Shown here: positions 28,801 to 37,700 of the stretch, piece by piece
Position numbering within the stretch: the first letter of the stretch is position 1
Layout of the letters: each line of letters begins with the position of its first letter
NCBI RefSeq assembly: GCF_900091465.1
Contig: NZ_FMHV01000002.1
Coordinates: 3,410,001-3,474,000, forward strand
Origin: Micromonospora rhizosphaerae
GTDB lineage: Bacteria > Actinomycetota > Actinomycetes > Mycobacteriales > Micromonosporaceae
Reading direction: 5' to 3'
DNA length: 64,000 bases
The notes under the pieces: model-generated
Told to the model about the DNA's origin: nothing
Seen by the model: the letters and a program-made list of their open reading frames with translations, nothing else
The model's database searches: none
Translations under genes and position numbers: made by a program

Positions 28801-29869
28801 CGGCGGCATCCGCTCCGAAGCACCCGGCTACCAGACCTTCCTCGTGCAGCCGGAGGTCACCGGCGACATGTCCCACGTACGAGCCGAGCAGCGCTCGCCG
28901 TACGGCCGGATCGTCAGCGAGTGGCGCCGCGACGGGAGGAGCCTGCACCTCGACGTCGAGGTGCCCGTCAACAGCAGCGCAACTGTCTCGGTGCCGCTGT
29001 TCGGGGAGGGCTCCGGTCGCTGGCGTGCCTCGGCGACCGCGGGCGCCACGTTCGTCGGCATCGAGGGCGACCGCGCGGTCTACCGGGTCGGCTCGGGTCG
29101 GTGGTCGTTCGTCACCCGCACCCCGGACACGCCGCCGCAGACGAGCCCGGTGGTTGTCGAGGCGTCCACCGGCCAGGCCGCGGTCGTGCCGGGCTGGACC
29201 TCGACCGCGACGTTCCGGCTGGTCAACCTCGGCGACACCGAGGTGACCGCGCGGCCGCAGGTCACGGCCTCCGCCGGCTTCTCCGCGACCCTGGACGCCG
29301 ACTCGGTCATCGTGCCCGCCGGGCAGGGCGTGGAGGTTCCGGTCGCGATCGAGCGGACCGACCAGGGCACGACGAGCGGCACGGTGACGCTCGCCGTCGG
29401 TACCAGCACGGCGAGCGTGCCGCTCGTCGCGAGCACCCTCACCCGCGTCGCGGCGATGACCGCCTCCAGCACCTGGCCCGGCTTCTCGGCCGCCAAGGCG
29501 AACGACGGCGACACCTCCGCGGCGCGCTGGGACGGCGGCGCCGGCTGGAACGACGGCACCTTCCAGAGCTTCCCGGACACCCTGACCGCGACGTGGAGCC
29601 GTCCGGTCACCCTCGACCGGGCCCGGCTCTACACCCACCCCGACGCCCGCTACGCGCTGCGGGACTTCGACCTCCAGGCATTCGTCGACGGCCAGTGGCG
29701 AACGGTGACCTCGGTGCGCGGCAACACCGCCGGCCGGGTGGACACGACGTTCGCCGCCACGAGCACGACGGCGTTGCGGCTGGTCGCGCTGGCCAGTAAC
29801 GACGGCCAGTTCAGTCGAGTGATCGAACTCGAGGCGTACGCCCCAGGCACCTCCCCGCCGACCACCTGA
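25898..29869 (+). CDS. Secreted GH78 alpha-L-rhamnosidase with permuted discoidin insert
   Basis: The protein has 1323 residues: signal peptide (1-33), then a fibronectin-like domain to about 165. Residues about 170-335 form a discoidin domain whose C-terminal strands (RYVRLDVTRLG, LQLAEMEVYG) come before its N-terminal ones (WLEFDLGRDTDVDKLVLYPR, FPENYTVQV), i.e. circularly permuted. Bac_rhamnosid_N and catalytic domains follow, with the classic motif TDCPHREKLGW (E677) and base candidate E941 (TTLTELWD). A NEW3-type domain (about 1077-1177) and an ordinary F5/8C domain (about 1182-1320) finish it. It forms its own transcription unit between hairpin 25685 and operator O4. Confidence 0.88.
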   Translation: MRLRSGRIGIPVAVFAAGAVAAAVTWAAPVAAAPAATASVLSVGALTVDSLADPLGIEDPTPSLTWQLAATRRNSVQTAYQALVASSPQRIAAGDGDLWDSGKVASSQSVGIRYGGKPLHSRQRVYWALRAWDADDRPSPWSGVGSWETGLLKPTDWSARWIANPDWLARTNPVTITFPARHGRYVRLDVTRLGKPIKEGWPYPVSRLQLAEMEVYGAGQLLSRDAVAKASESFEIPGSWALQAVHDGRLTSDGPPMGYTSYERQYQDLDGSIWLEFDLGRDTDVDKLVLYPRTDTLTADGSTPNFPENYTVQVRAADETTGTVVTSVTGQAAPKPPAKPGAMPLFAKTFTVDKPVARARLYATGLGVYEARLNGAKVGDAVLEPANTDYRKRIEYATYDVTGQLRQGPNALGFELGNGIYNVPSTPGRYQKFSGSMGAPKLVAQLELTYSDGTGAVVASDASWLTTAGPTTFSSWYGGEDYDARRQISGWDRPDGDRSGWVPAEETTAPTEGSRLTARAAPPIRGQANLNAVSRTEVAAGTWLYDLGRNIAGWPQVTLRGAAGSKVRLRPAESLANGRVDQGQVGSPVYFDVTPATDAAVTWHPRFMYYGFRYVEISGTDTPPGLADVQGIVLRADNERTGSLDTSDPMVNRIHDIVNTAIDGNMFSVLTDCPHREKLGWLEESHLVGDALTANFDLAAYYNKIVRDMEGAQLTNGMVPDIAPEYTVFSGGFRDDPNWGGALILMPWQMYRSYGDARVLREHYPAMKRYMDYLGRKADGHILSYGLGDWVAFDTSTPLAVTATTAYYRFATAMTQIAEAVGDAAGKAAYAERAQQIRTAFNAKYFHTDTKSYASGSQASNALPLWAGMVPAEAREAVLQHVVDDVKARGNHLSTGEIGLPALLDVLADGGHADLVQALANNPSSPSYAYQVLHGATTLTELWDGPTAGASQNHFMLGAIDGWYYRYLGGIRSEAPGYQTFLVQPEVTGDMSHVRAEQRSPYGRIVSEWRRDGRSLHLDVEVPVNSSATVSVPLFGEGSGRWRASATAGATFVGIEGDRAVYRVGSGRWSFVTRTPDTPPQTSPVVVEASTGQAAVVPGWTSTATFRLVNLGDTEVTARPQVTASAGFSATLDADSVIVPAGQGVEVPVAIERTDQGTTSGTVTLAVGTSTASVPLVASTLTRVAAMTASSTWPGFSAAKANDGDTSAARWDGGAGWNDGTFQSFPDTLTATWSRPVTLDRARLYTHPDARYALRDFDLQAFVDGQWRTVTSVRGNTAGRVDTTFAATSTTALRLVALASNDGQFSRVIELEAYAPGTSPPTT

Positions 29870-29901
29870 CTACTGCCAGCAGCGCGAACACCTGCGAGTG
29901 G

Positions 29902-29915
29902 TTGAAACGGTCCAA
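29902..29915 (+). promoter_or_regulatory. LacI-type operator O4
   Basis: TTGAAACGGTCCAA is the most symmetric at its ends of the four sites (TTG...CAA). It lies 31 bases before the start of the long operon from the GH78 at 29946 to lutC. It puts three GH78, two GH106, the kinase and LutABC in the repressor's regulon. Confidence 0.7.
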
Positions 29916-29945
29916 CGTTCACGAGGATCCGGAGGCACATCCGAC

Positions 29946-32900
29946 ATGAGCTCACGCACCCGGCACTCCTTCCCCTTGTTGCTCGTCGCCCTGGTCGTCT
30001 CACTGGCCCCGGCGCCCCCCGCGGTGGCCGCGAGCGCTTCCGCGCTGAGTGTGACGTCAGTGGAAACCGAGCACGCCCAGAACCCGCTCGGCATCGACGC
30101 GGCCCGCCCACGGCTCGGCTGGACCCTGTCATCGTCGGAGCGCGGCCAGCGCCAGACCGCGTACGAGATCCTCGTCGCCACCTCGCCGAGCCGGCTCGAG
30201 TCCGGCGAAGCGGATGTCTGGGACAGCGGCCGCGTCAGCTCGGGCGCCACGTTCGACGTGCGCTACGCCGGCCCGGACCTCGCGTCGCGGACCCGCTACT
30301 GGTGGCGGGTCCGCTCCTGGGACGCGCAGGGCCGCGCCTCAGGCTTCAGTGCCCCGGCCTGGTTTGAGACGGCCTTCGTCGACGCGAACCAGTGGACGGG
30401 CTCGTGGATCGGCGCGCCGGTAGCCACCGCGGACAAGCCGAGCCTGCAGGGCGCGTCCTGGATCTGGTATCCGGAGGGCGATCCGGGCAACTCCGCGCCC
30501 GCGGCCACCCGGGTGTTCCGACGTGGCTTCTCGGTGCCCTCGGTGGCGGAGCTGGCCTCGGCCCGGCTGGTCATGACCGGCGACGACGGCTTCACCGCGT
30601 GGATCGATGGCACCCAGGTCGCCAGCGCCGACCCCCGCCCGGAGCTGGAAAGCTGGCGTACCCCCGTTGTCACCGACGTCACCTCGGCGGTCCGGGACGG
30701 TGCGAACGTGCTCGCGGTGGCCGCGACCAACGGCCGGGTCAGCCCTGCCGGCCTGCTCGGCCGGTTGGAGTTGCGCTTCGCCGACGGGACGACGACCCGC
30801 GTGGACACGGACGGGACGTGGCGGTCGGCCACCGGGCCCGCCGACGGCTGGCAGCAGGTGGGCTTCGACGACACGGCCTGGCCGGCCGCGAAAGTGATCA
30901 CCGCCTGGGGTGGCAGCCCGTGGGGCCAGGTGGCGGTGGCGAGCCCGACGGCGCCGGAGCCGTTGCTGCGCAAGGAGTTCGCGGTGCGCGACACGCCCGT
31001 GCGCCGGGCGCGCCTCTATCTCAGCGGCGTCGCGTACGCCGAGGCCACGCTCAACGGCCGACCGACCACCGACACCGTGCTCGAACCGGGTTTCACCCGC
31101 TACGACAAGACCGTCCAGTACGTCACCCGGGACGTCACCGACATCCTCCGGCCCGGGACGAACGCCGTGGGAGTACGGCTCGGCCGCGGCTTCTACGGCA
31201 TGACCCAGGCCAACGTCTGGAACTGGCACACCACCTCGTGGACCGGCGAGCCGCGGGTGCTCGGCCAGCTGGAGATCGAGTACGCCGACGGCACGCGGCA
31301 GGTGATCGCCACCGACGGATCGTGGCGCACCGCCGAGGGGCCGGTGCGGTACGACTCGCTCTACGGCGGCGAGACCTACGACGCCCGCACCGAGCAGCCC
31401 GGCTGGGACACAGCCGGCTTCGACGCCGGCACCTGGCGGCCGGCCGTGGTGCTCACCGCCCCGGCGGGACGACTCGTCGCCGAGAGCCAGGAGCCGATCC
31501 GCGTCACCGAGACGCTCCGCCCGACCAAGGTCACCTCACCGCGCTCCGGCGTGTACGTGTTCCACCTGCCGCGCAACGTCGCGGGCTGGGCGCGCATCCG
31601 CGTGCAGGGAGCAAACGGCACCAAGGTCACCTTGCGCTACGGCGAGACGCTCGACGACGCCGGTAACCTCGTGTCCGCCAACGGTCTCGTCACCGGCCGC
31701 TTCCAGACCGACGAATACGTGCTCGCCGGGCGCCCCGAGCCGGAGCAGTGGGAGTCCCGCTACACCTACAAGGGCTTCCAGTACGTCGAGGTGACCGGCT
31801 GGCCCGGCACCCCGACCGTCGAAGAACTCGACGCCCGCGTCGTGCACACCGACCTCGCCTCGGACGGAGACTGGTCGAGCTCCCAGCCACTGTTCGAGAA
31901 GGTGCGTGAGCTGACCCGGCGCACCGTGCTCAACAACGCCCATGGCATCCCCACCGACACTCCCATGTACGAGAAGAACGGTTGGGCTGGCGACGCGCAG
32001 CTCATGGCCGAGACCGACATGTTCGAGTTCGACATGCGACGGTTCTACGAGAAGTGGCTGGGCGACATTCGGGACAGCCAGGGCGCGGACGGCCTCGTGC
32101 CGGGCATCGCGCCGGACAACGGCTGGGGGCTGGGGTGGCCCGGCCAGGCGCCGCCGTGGGATGCGGCGTACGTGCTGATCCCGTGGGCCATGTACGAGCG
32201 CTACGGCGACCGGGACATCCTCGCCGCGCACTATCCCGACATTCGCGAGTACATCGAGTACGAGATCGGGCGCGCACCGGCTGGTTTGCACTCGAGCTCG
32301 CTCAACGACTACCTCGCTCCCGGTTACGGCGGAAACAGCCCGGAGGACCCGACCCTGGCCGGCACGGCATACGCCTACGCGAACGTCACGGCGATGGCTC
32401 AGATCGCGGACGTCCTCGGCAAGGACGCCGATGCCTCGCGCTACCGGGCAGCAGCGACGAAGATCCGTGATGCTTTCAACGCGGCGTTCCTGCGCGGAGA
32501 CGCGTACGTCACGTCGTCCGACCCGGGTTACCGGCAGACCAACAACCTCCTGCCGCTCGCATTCGACATGGTGCCGGCGGACAAGGTGGACGCCGTCGTG
32601 GCCCGTCTCGTGCGGGAAATCGGCGTCAAGGGCGACCACCTCGACACCGGCGCGTTGGGAACGAAGTTCCTGCTCCCCGAGCTGACCCGCCGCGGCTACG
32701 GCGACCTGGCCTACCGGATCGCCACGCAGCGCACGTACCCCTCCTGGGGCTACTGGCTCGACAACGGCGCGACGTCACTGTGGGAACGGTGGGACGTCGG
32801 CGCGCGCTCTCGTGACCACGCCTTCCTCGGCGGCGCCATCGGCGAGTGGTTCTACGAGGACCTGGCGGGTATCCGGCCCACCGCGCCCGGCTACGAGCGC

Positions 32901-34673
32901 TTCGACGTGACACCCCAACTGGTCGACGACCTCACCTCCGCGTCGGCGCGTATCAACACGGTGCGCGGCGCGGTGGCGAGCGCGTGGCGCAAGCGCGGGG
33001 GTGGTGCGCTCGACCTGGACGTGACGGTGCCGGTGGGGGCCACTGCGACGGTGTCCGTCCCCGCCGCCAACCGCTGGGCGGTGACGGAGAGCGGACGCCC
33101 CGCGGCGGACGCGCCCGGCGTGACCTTCGTCAAGTTCGCGGGCGGCCGAGCGGTGTTCTCCGTCGGCTCCGGTACGTACGCCTTCCGAGTCAGTCCCCAC
33201 GCTGCCCGGATCGGCGCGGCGATCGACGCCGCCTCGGCGCTCGGCGACGCCGTCACCAGCGCGGACCTCACCGCAGGCCAGCGCGGCTACGCAGACGCGC
33301 GCACCCGCAGCATCGCCGAGGCGCTGCGCCAGTCGCTGGAGAAAGCCGCGCGCGGCGACATCGACGTGGCCGGCCAGCTCGTGCAGCAGACTCTGGCCGC
33401 CGAGGCGCACCTGTCCCGGTGGCTCGCGAAGCAGGACGGGCTGCCCGACGCGGATCGGCAGCGCCTGGACCAGGCGCTCTCCGCGCTGCACAAGACGCTG
33501 TCGGAGGCGTCGGCTGTGCTGCTCGGCATCACAGTGGAGCTGACCGGCGCAGATGACCCGCTGGTCGCGGGCAGCACGGCGCGGCTCACCGCGGTCGTGC
33601 GCAACAGCGGCGCGGCGCCGGTGCGCGACGTCCACCTGGTGGCGAGCGTGCCGGACGGCTGGATGGTTCGTCCGCCCGGCGACTCCGGCGCCGGTGCAAT
33701 CCGCCCTGGGGACACCTTCTCGGTGCCGCTGGACGTGACCGCGCCGTTGTCCGCGTCCGCAGACAGCGTCCCGCTGCACCTCGCGCTGGGTTGGACCGCC
33801 GGCGGCGGCACCGCGGACACCGCATACGACGAGTTTCTCGCCGTGCGGCCCGCCGTCACGGTCGGGACGCCCCGCGCCGATGCCTGGCCCGACCAATCCG
33901 GCATTCCGGTGACCGTCGACGTGCCGGTTGCCAACGCGGCCGACGTGGCACTGGCCGGCACGGCGGAGGCGAGCGCCCCCCAGGGGTGGACGCTGTCTCC
34001 GGCGACAGCACAGCTGCGCGTCCCGGCCGGTGGCACAGCCAACGTGCAGCTCCGGCTGACACCAACCGGGGAGGCCATACCGCCGAGCGCGGACATCGCC
34101 CTGTCCCTGACGCTGCATCCCGAGGGGCGTACAGACGAGCTGCGCCTGCCGGCCACGGTAAGGGTGGGCAACCTGGCCCGTGGCCGGCCGGTCGGCGCCG
34201 CGCACAGCCTGGAGGTCGCCAACTGGTCCACGAGCCTGCTCGTGGACGGCAAACGCCGCAGCGAGGACTCGGCCAAGGGCTACACCAGCAACCCGGCCTC
34301 GACCAGCCGCGACGCCGTCGAGTGGGTGTCGGTCGACCTGGGCGCGCCGACATCCCTGGACCGGGTTGTGCTCTGCCCGCGCACGCAGACGCCGAACGAC
34401 AACGGTGTGTCGGCGGACGGGGCAGCCTTCCCCCGCACGTTCCAGATTCAGACCTCCGACGACGGGTCGACGTGGAAAACCGTCCGGACGGTCACGGATC
34501 ACGTGCAGCAAGGCACGACGCCGCAGGCGTACACGTTCGACGGCGTGACCGCTCGCTTCGTCCGCGTGTATGTGACGGTGCTCGGCGAGCCGGCGGGCGA
34601 TGACGCGCAGCGGGGTCTGTACCGGCTCCAGCTCGCCGAGCTCGAGGCGTACGGGGCGCAGGTCAAACCATGA
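29946..34673 (+). CDS. Secreted GH78 alpha-L-rhamnosidase with helical, NEW3 and discoidin tail
   Basis: The protein has 1575 residues from ATG 29946. An upstream in-frame GTG at 29898 would run through the operator and is rejected. After the signal peptide come the fibronectin-like, extra jelly-roll and Bac_rhamnosid_N domains, then the catalytic barrel (about 636-975) with E676 (TPMYEKNGW) and E947 (TSLWERW). A C-terminal beta domain, a helical segment (about 1088-1195), two NEW3-like domains and a canonical F5/8C domain (about 1406-1560) follow. The whole layout repeats that of 19345-23976, so the two are paralogues. It is the first gene of a nine-gene operon. Confidence 0.88.
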   Translation: MSSRTRHSFPLLLVALVVSLAPAPPAVAASASALSVTSVETEHAQNPLGIDAARPRLGWTLSSSERGQRQTAYEILVATSPSRLESGEADVWDSGRVSSGATFDVRYAGPDLASRTRYWWRVRSWDAQGRASGFSAPAWFETAFVDANQWTGSWIGAPVATADKPSLQGASWIWYPEGDPGNSAPAATRVFRRGFSVPSVAELASARLVMTGDDGFTAWIDGTQVASADPRPELESWRTPVVTDVTSAVRDGANVLAVAATNGRVSPAGLLGRLELRFADGTTTRVDTDGTWRSATGPADGWQQVGFDDTAWPAAKVITAWGGSPWGQVAVASPTAPEPLLRKEFAVRDTPVRRARLYLSGVAYAEATLNGRPTTDTVLEPGFTRYDKTVQYVTRDVTDILRPGTNAVGVRLGRGFYGMTQANVWNWHTTSWTGEPRVLGQLEIEYADGTRQVIATDGSWRTAEGPVRYDSLYGGETYDARTEQPGWDTAGFDAGTWRPAVVLTAPAGRLVAESQEPIRVTETLRPTKVTSPRSGVYVFHLPRNVAGWARIRVQGANGTKVTLRYGETLDDAGNLVSANGLVTGRFQTDEYVLAGRPEPEQWESRYTYKGFQYVEVTGWPGTPTVEELDARVVHTDLASDGDWSSSQPLFEKVRELTRRTVLNNAHGIPTDTPMYEKNGWAGDAQLMAETDMFEFDMRRFYEKWLGDIRDSQGADGLVPGIAPDNGWGLGWPGQAPPWDAAYVLIPWAMYERYGDRDILAAHYPDIREYIEYEIGRAPAGLHSSSLNDYLAPGYGGNSPEDPTLAGTAYAYANVTAMAQIADVLGKDADASRYRAAATKIRDAFNAAFLRGDAYVTSSDPGYRQTNNLLPLAFDMVPADKVDAVVARLVREIGVKGDHLDTGALGTKFLLPELTRRGYGDLAYRIATQRTYPSWGYWLDNGATSLWERWDVGARSRDHAFLGGAIGEWFYEDLAGIRPTAPGYERFDVTPQLVDDLTSASARINTVRGAVASAWRKRGGGALDLDVTVPVGATATVSVPAANRWAVTESGRPAADAPGVTFVKFAGGRAVFSVGSGTYAFRVSPHAARIGAAIDAASALGDAVTSADLTAGQRGYADARTRSIAEALRQSLEKAARGDIDVAGQLVQQTLAAEAHLSRWLAKQDGLPDADRQRLDQALSALHKTLSEASAVLLGITVELTGADDPLVAGSTARLTAVVRNSGAAPVRDVHLVASVPDGWMVRPPGDSGAGAIRPGDTFSVPLDVTAPLSASADSVPLHLALGWTAGGGTADTAYDEFLAVRPAVTVGTPRADAWPDQSGIPVTVDVPVANAADVALAGTAEASAPQGWTLSPATAQLRVPAGGTANVQLRLTPTGEAIPPSADIALSLTLHPEGRTDELRLPATVRVGNLARGRPVGAAHSLEVANWSTSLLVDGKRRSEDSAKGYTSNPASTSRDAVEWVSVDLGAPTSLDRVVLCPRTQTPNDNGVSADGAAFPRTFQIQTSDDGSTWKTVRTVTDHVQQGTTPQAYTFDGVTARFVRVYVTVLGEPAGDDAQRGLYRLQLAELEAYGAQVKP

Positions 34674-34774
34674 GCGCCCGAATTCAGCGATCGAGGCCGT
34701 TGGCGCCGCACCGGGTGAGCGGGTGGCGACGAGCCCGGTCAGGCGGCAGTTTCCGAGTGACCAGAGGGGATGTC

Positions 34775-37700
34775 ATGGCGCGACGGTTCATGAGCTGGAC
34801 GGCGGGTGGCGTGGCCGCGCTGCTCCTCGCGGCGACCGTCCCATTGGCCGCGGCGGCCAGCCCGAGCGGCGGGCAGCCCGCGTGGGACGGGAAGACCGGG
34901 CGGCTGGATCCGGCCACGTTCCGGAGCCCGCCGACCACGGCTCGGCCGCACGCCTTCTGGTTCTGGAACGGCAAGCTCACCGAGGACGAACTGTCCCGGC
35001 AGCTCGACGAGATGAAGGCCAAGGGTGTCGAGGAGTTCTTCATCCACCCGCGGCAGGGCCTGGGCGGGGATTTCGGCGTCACCGAGAACAGCTACTACCT
35101 GTCGAAGGACTACTTCGACAAGGTGGGCTTCGCCCTCGCCGAAGCCGAACGCCGTGGCATGAAGGCCTGGCTCTACGACGACCTCAACTGGCCGAGCGGC
35201 TTCGCCGGGGGCCGTACGGTCAAGGGCGGCGACGTCGACGGGAAGGCGGTGTCCGCCAATCCCGACTACCTGCCGTGGTATCTCACCCCGGTTGCCAAGG
35301 ACGTCACCGGGCCGGCGGACTACGACCAGCCGGTACCCGTGCCGGTGCCCGCCGGTTGGTCGGTCAGCGACGGGGTCCTCACCGTCAACGGCGGGGAGAT
35401 CGGCCTGGCGAAGGAAGGGGCCGACTGGTCGGGATACCGGATGGAGTTCGACCTGACCGTCGACGCGCTGGCCGGCGGGTGGACCCTGCACAGCCGGGAC
35501 GCCGCCAACCTCGTCATGGTCAACCTGACGACCACCTCCCCGTTCAACCCGGAGGCCGCTTCGACGTTCGGCGTGCACGTCCGAGTGAACGGGGCGTACC
35601 AGCTCATCGGCGCCCGTATCCCGGCCGGAACGACGATCCGCGACGACGAGCGGCACCACGTCGCGACCGACATCCGCGGCGACACCGTGACGCTGTTCCT
35701 CGACGGCCGGGAGGTCGGCAGCCGCAGCGATCCGCGAATCGCCGCGCTCGCCAAGGGTCGCGTCGGCCTGCGGTCCGGCCAGGACGAACGGGCCCACTTC
35801 GACAACCTGAAGGTCACCGCGCTCGACGGCGGAGCCATCCTGCTGGCGGACGACTTCTCAGCGGGCCTCGCCCGGTGGGACGTCACCCAGTCGCCGGCGT
35901 CGTCGCTCGTCGCCGCCGTCGCCCTGCGCAAGCGCGGTGACGGCAGCTGCGTGACCGGCGGGCAGGCTCGTGGTAGCGCGCTGGACGGCGACACGGCCGT
36001 CGAGCTGACCGGCAAGGTCGGCGCCGACGGACGGCTGCGCTGGGACGTGCCGGAGGGCCGCTGGTGCCTGCTGCACCTTGTGCAGCGGCCGCTGGTCAAC
36101 TACCACCCGGACCTCGAGCCCGACCAGCCGTACGTCGACATGCTCAACCCCAAGGCGACACAGAAGTTCATCGACATCACCCACGAGACGTACGCGCGCC
36201 GGTTCGGCGGCCACTTCGGCTCGACGATCCAGGGCATTTTCAACGACGAGCCGGGCTTCTACAACAACTTCCCGGACAACCGGGGAGGCATCGACTCGCT
36301 CGGCTCAATCCCGTGGACGCCGGGATTCCGCGACTACCTGACCGGCAAAGCCGGGTACGACCTCACCGCCCGGCTCGCCGCAATCTGGTACGACAGCGGC
36401 GCGGCGACCACCAAGACCAGGATCGACTACTACGACGCGCTCTCCGACCGCTACAACGAGGCGCACACCAAGCCGCTGGCCGACTGGGCCGCGGCACACC
36501 ACATCGCCCTGATCTCCAACCCCCTGGTCGAGGAGGACCTCGGCAGCCACCGGCTCATCGAGGGCGGCAGCTGGTTCGAGATGAGCAAGCACTACCAGCT
36601 GCCCGGCATGGACCTGATCAGCGGCCTGGACACCAACGTCATCACGCCGAAGCTGAACTCGTCGGTGGCGCACCTGTTCGACCGTAAGCGCAACCTGGCG
36701 GAGACGTTCGGCGCGTTCGGGTGGGACCTGTCGATGGAGGAGATGAAGCGCACGGTCGCCTGGGAGGTGGCCGGCGGCGTCGACCTCATCGACAACCACG
36801 CCTTTTACTACTCGATCGACGGGCAGCGGCGCTTCGAGTCGCAGCCGAGCGAGTTCTTCCAGAACACGTTCTGGCCGCGCTTCGGCGCGTACGCCTCTTT
36901 CACCGGCCGCCTCGTCGAGCCGGCTCGGGGAGCCACCCCGGTGAACCCGGTCGGGCTGCTCTATCCCAGCTCGTCGGTGATGGCGGAGGGGACGCCGTGG
37001 ACGGTCCGCGGCTTCGCCGGCAACGGGCCCGGGCTGAGCGAGGTCGACGGCTCGTGGAAGGGCACGTCCAACGCCCTGCTCGCCGCGCAGCTCGATTTCG
37101 ACTATCTCGACGAACTCGCGCTCGCCGGGGACCCGGACCTCGACGTCGGGCTCACCGTCGACCAGGGCCGGCTGCGGCTGCACGACCAGACCTTCCAGGC
37201 CCTGGTCATGCCGAAGACGACTGTGCTGTCGCTGGAGGCGCTAGCCGCCGCCGAGCGGCTGGTCGCCCAGGGCGGCACGCTCGTGGCCGTCGACGGCCTA
37301 CCGACCCGGGAGGCGGAGGGCCGCGACGCCGAGCTGCGCCAGCGCCTGGCGGCCCTGTTCGGCACCGACCCCGCCGCACCCTCGGCCGCCCGCAAGACCA
37401 GCGCCGCCGGCGGACTCGCCGTCTACCTGCCGTCCCGCGCCGACCTCGCCGCGACCCTGACGGATCGGATCGACCCCGGCGTCACCCTCTCGCCGGCCAG
37501 TCCGGACATCCGGGTACGGCACGTGAAGCGGGCGGCGGACGACGCGGTGCTCGTCACCAACCTCTCAGCCGCGACGGTACGCACCGACGTGACGGTCAGC
37601 GTGCCGCAGGTGCCCGAGATCTGGGACCCGGAGACGGGCCGGACCGACGTCGCCCCCGTGTTCCGGCTCGGCGACGAGCAGGTGACGGTGCCGATGCAGT

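Noticed and set aside
29898..29945. Upstream GTG start for the GH78 at 29946
   Set aside because: It overlaps operator O4 and would hide the signal peptide behind a charged extension.
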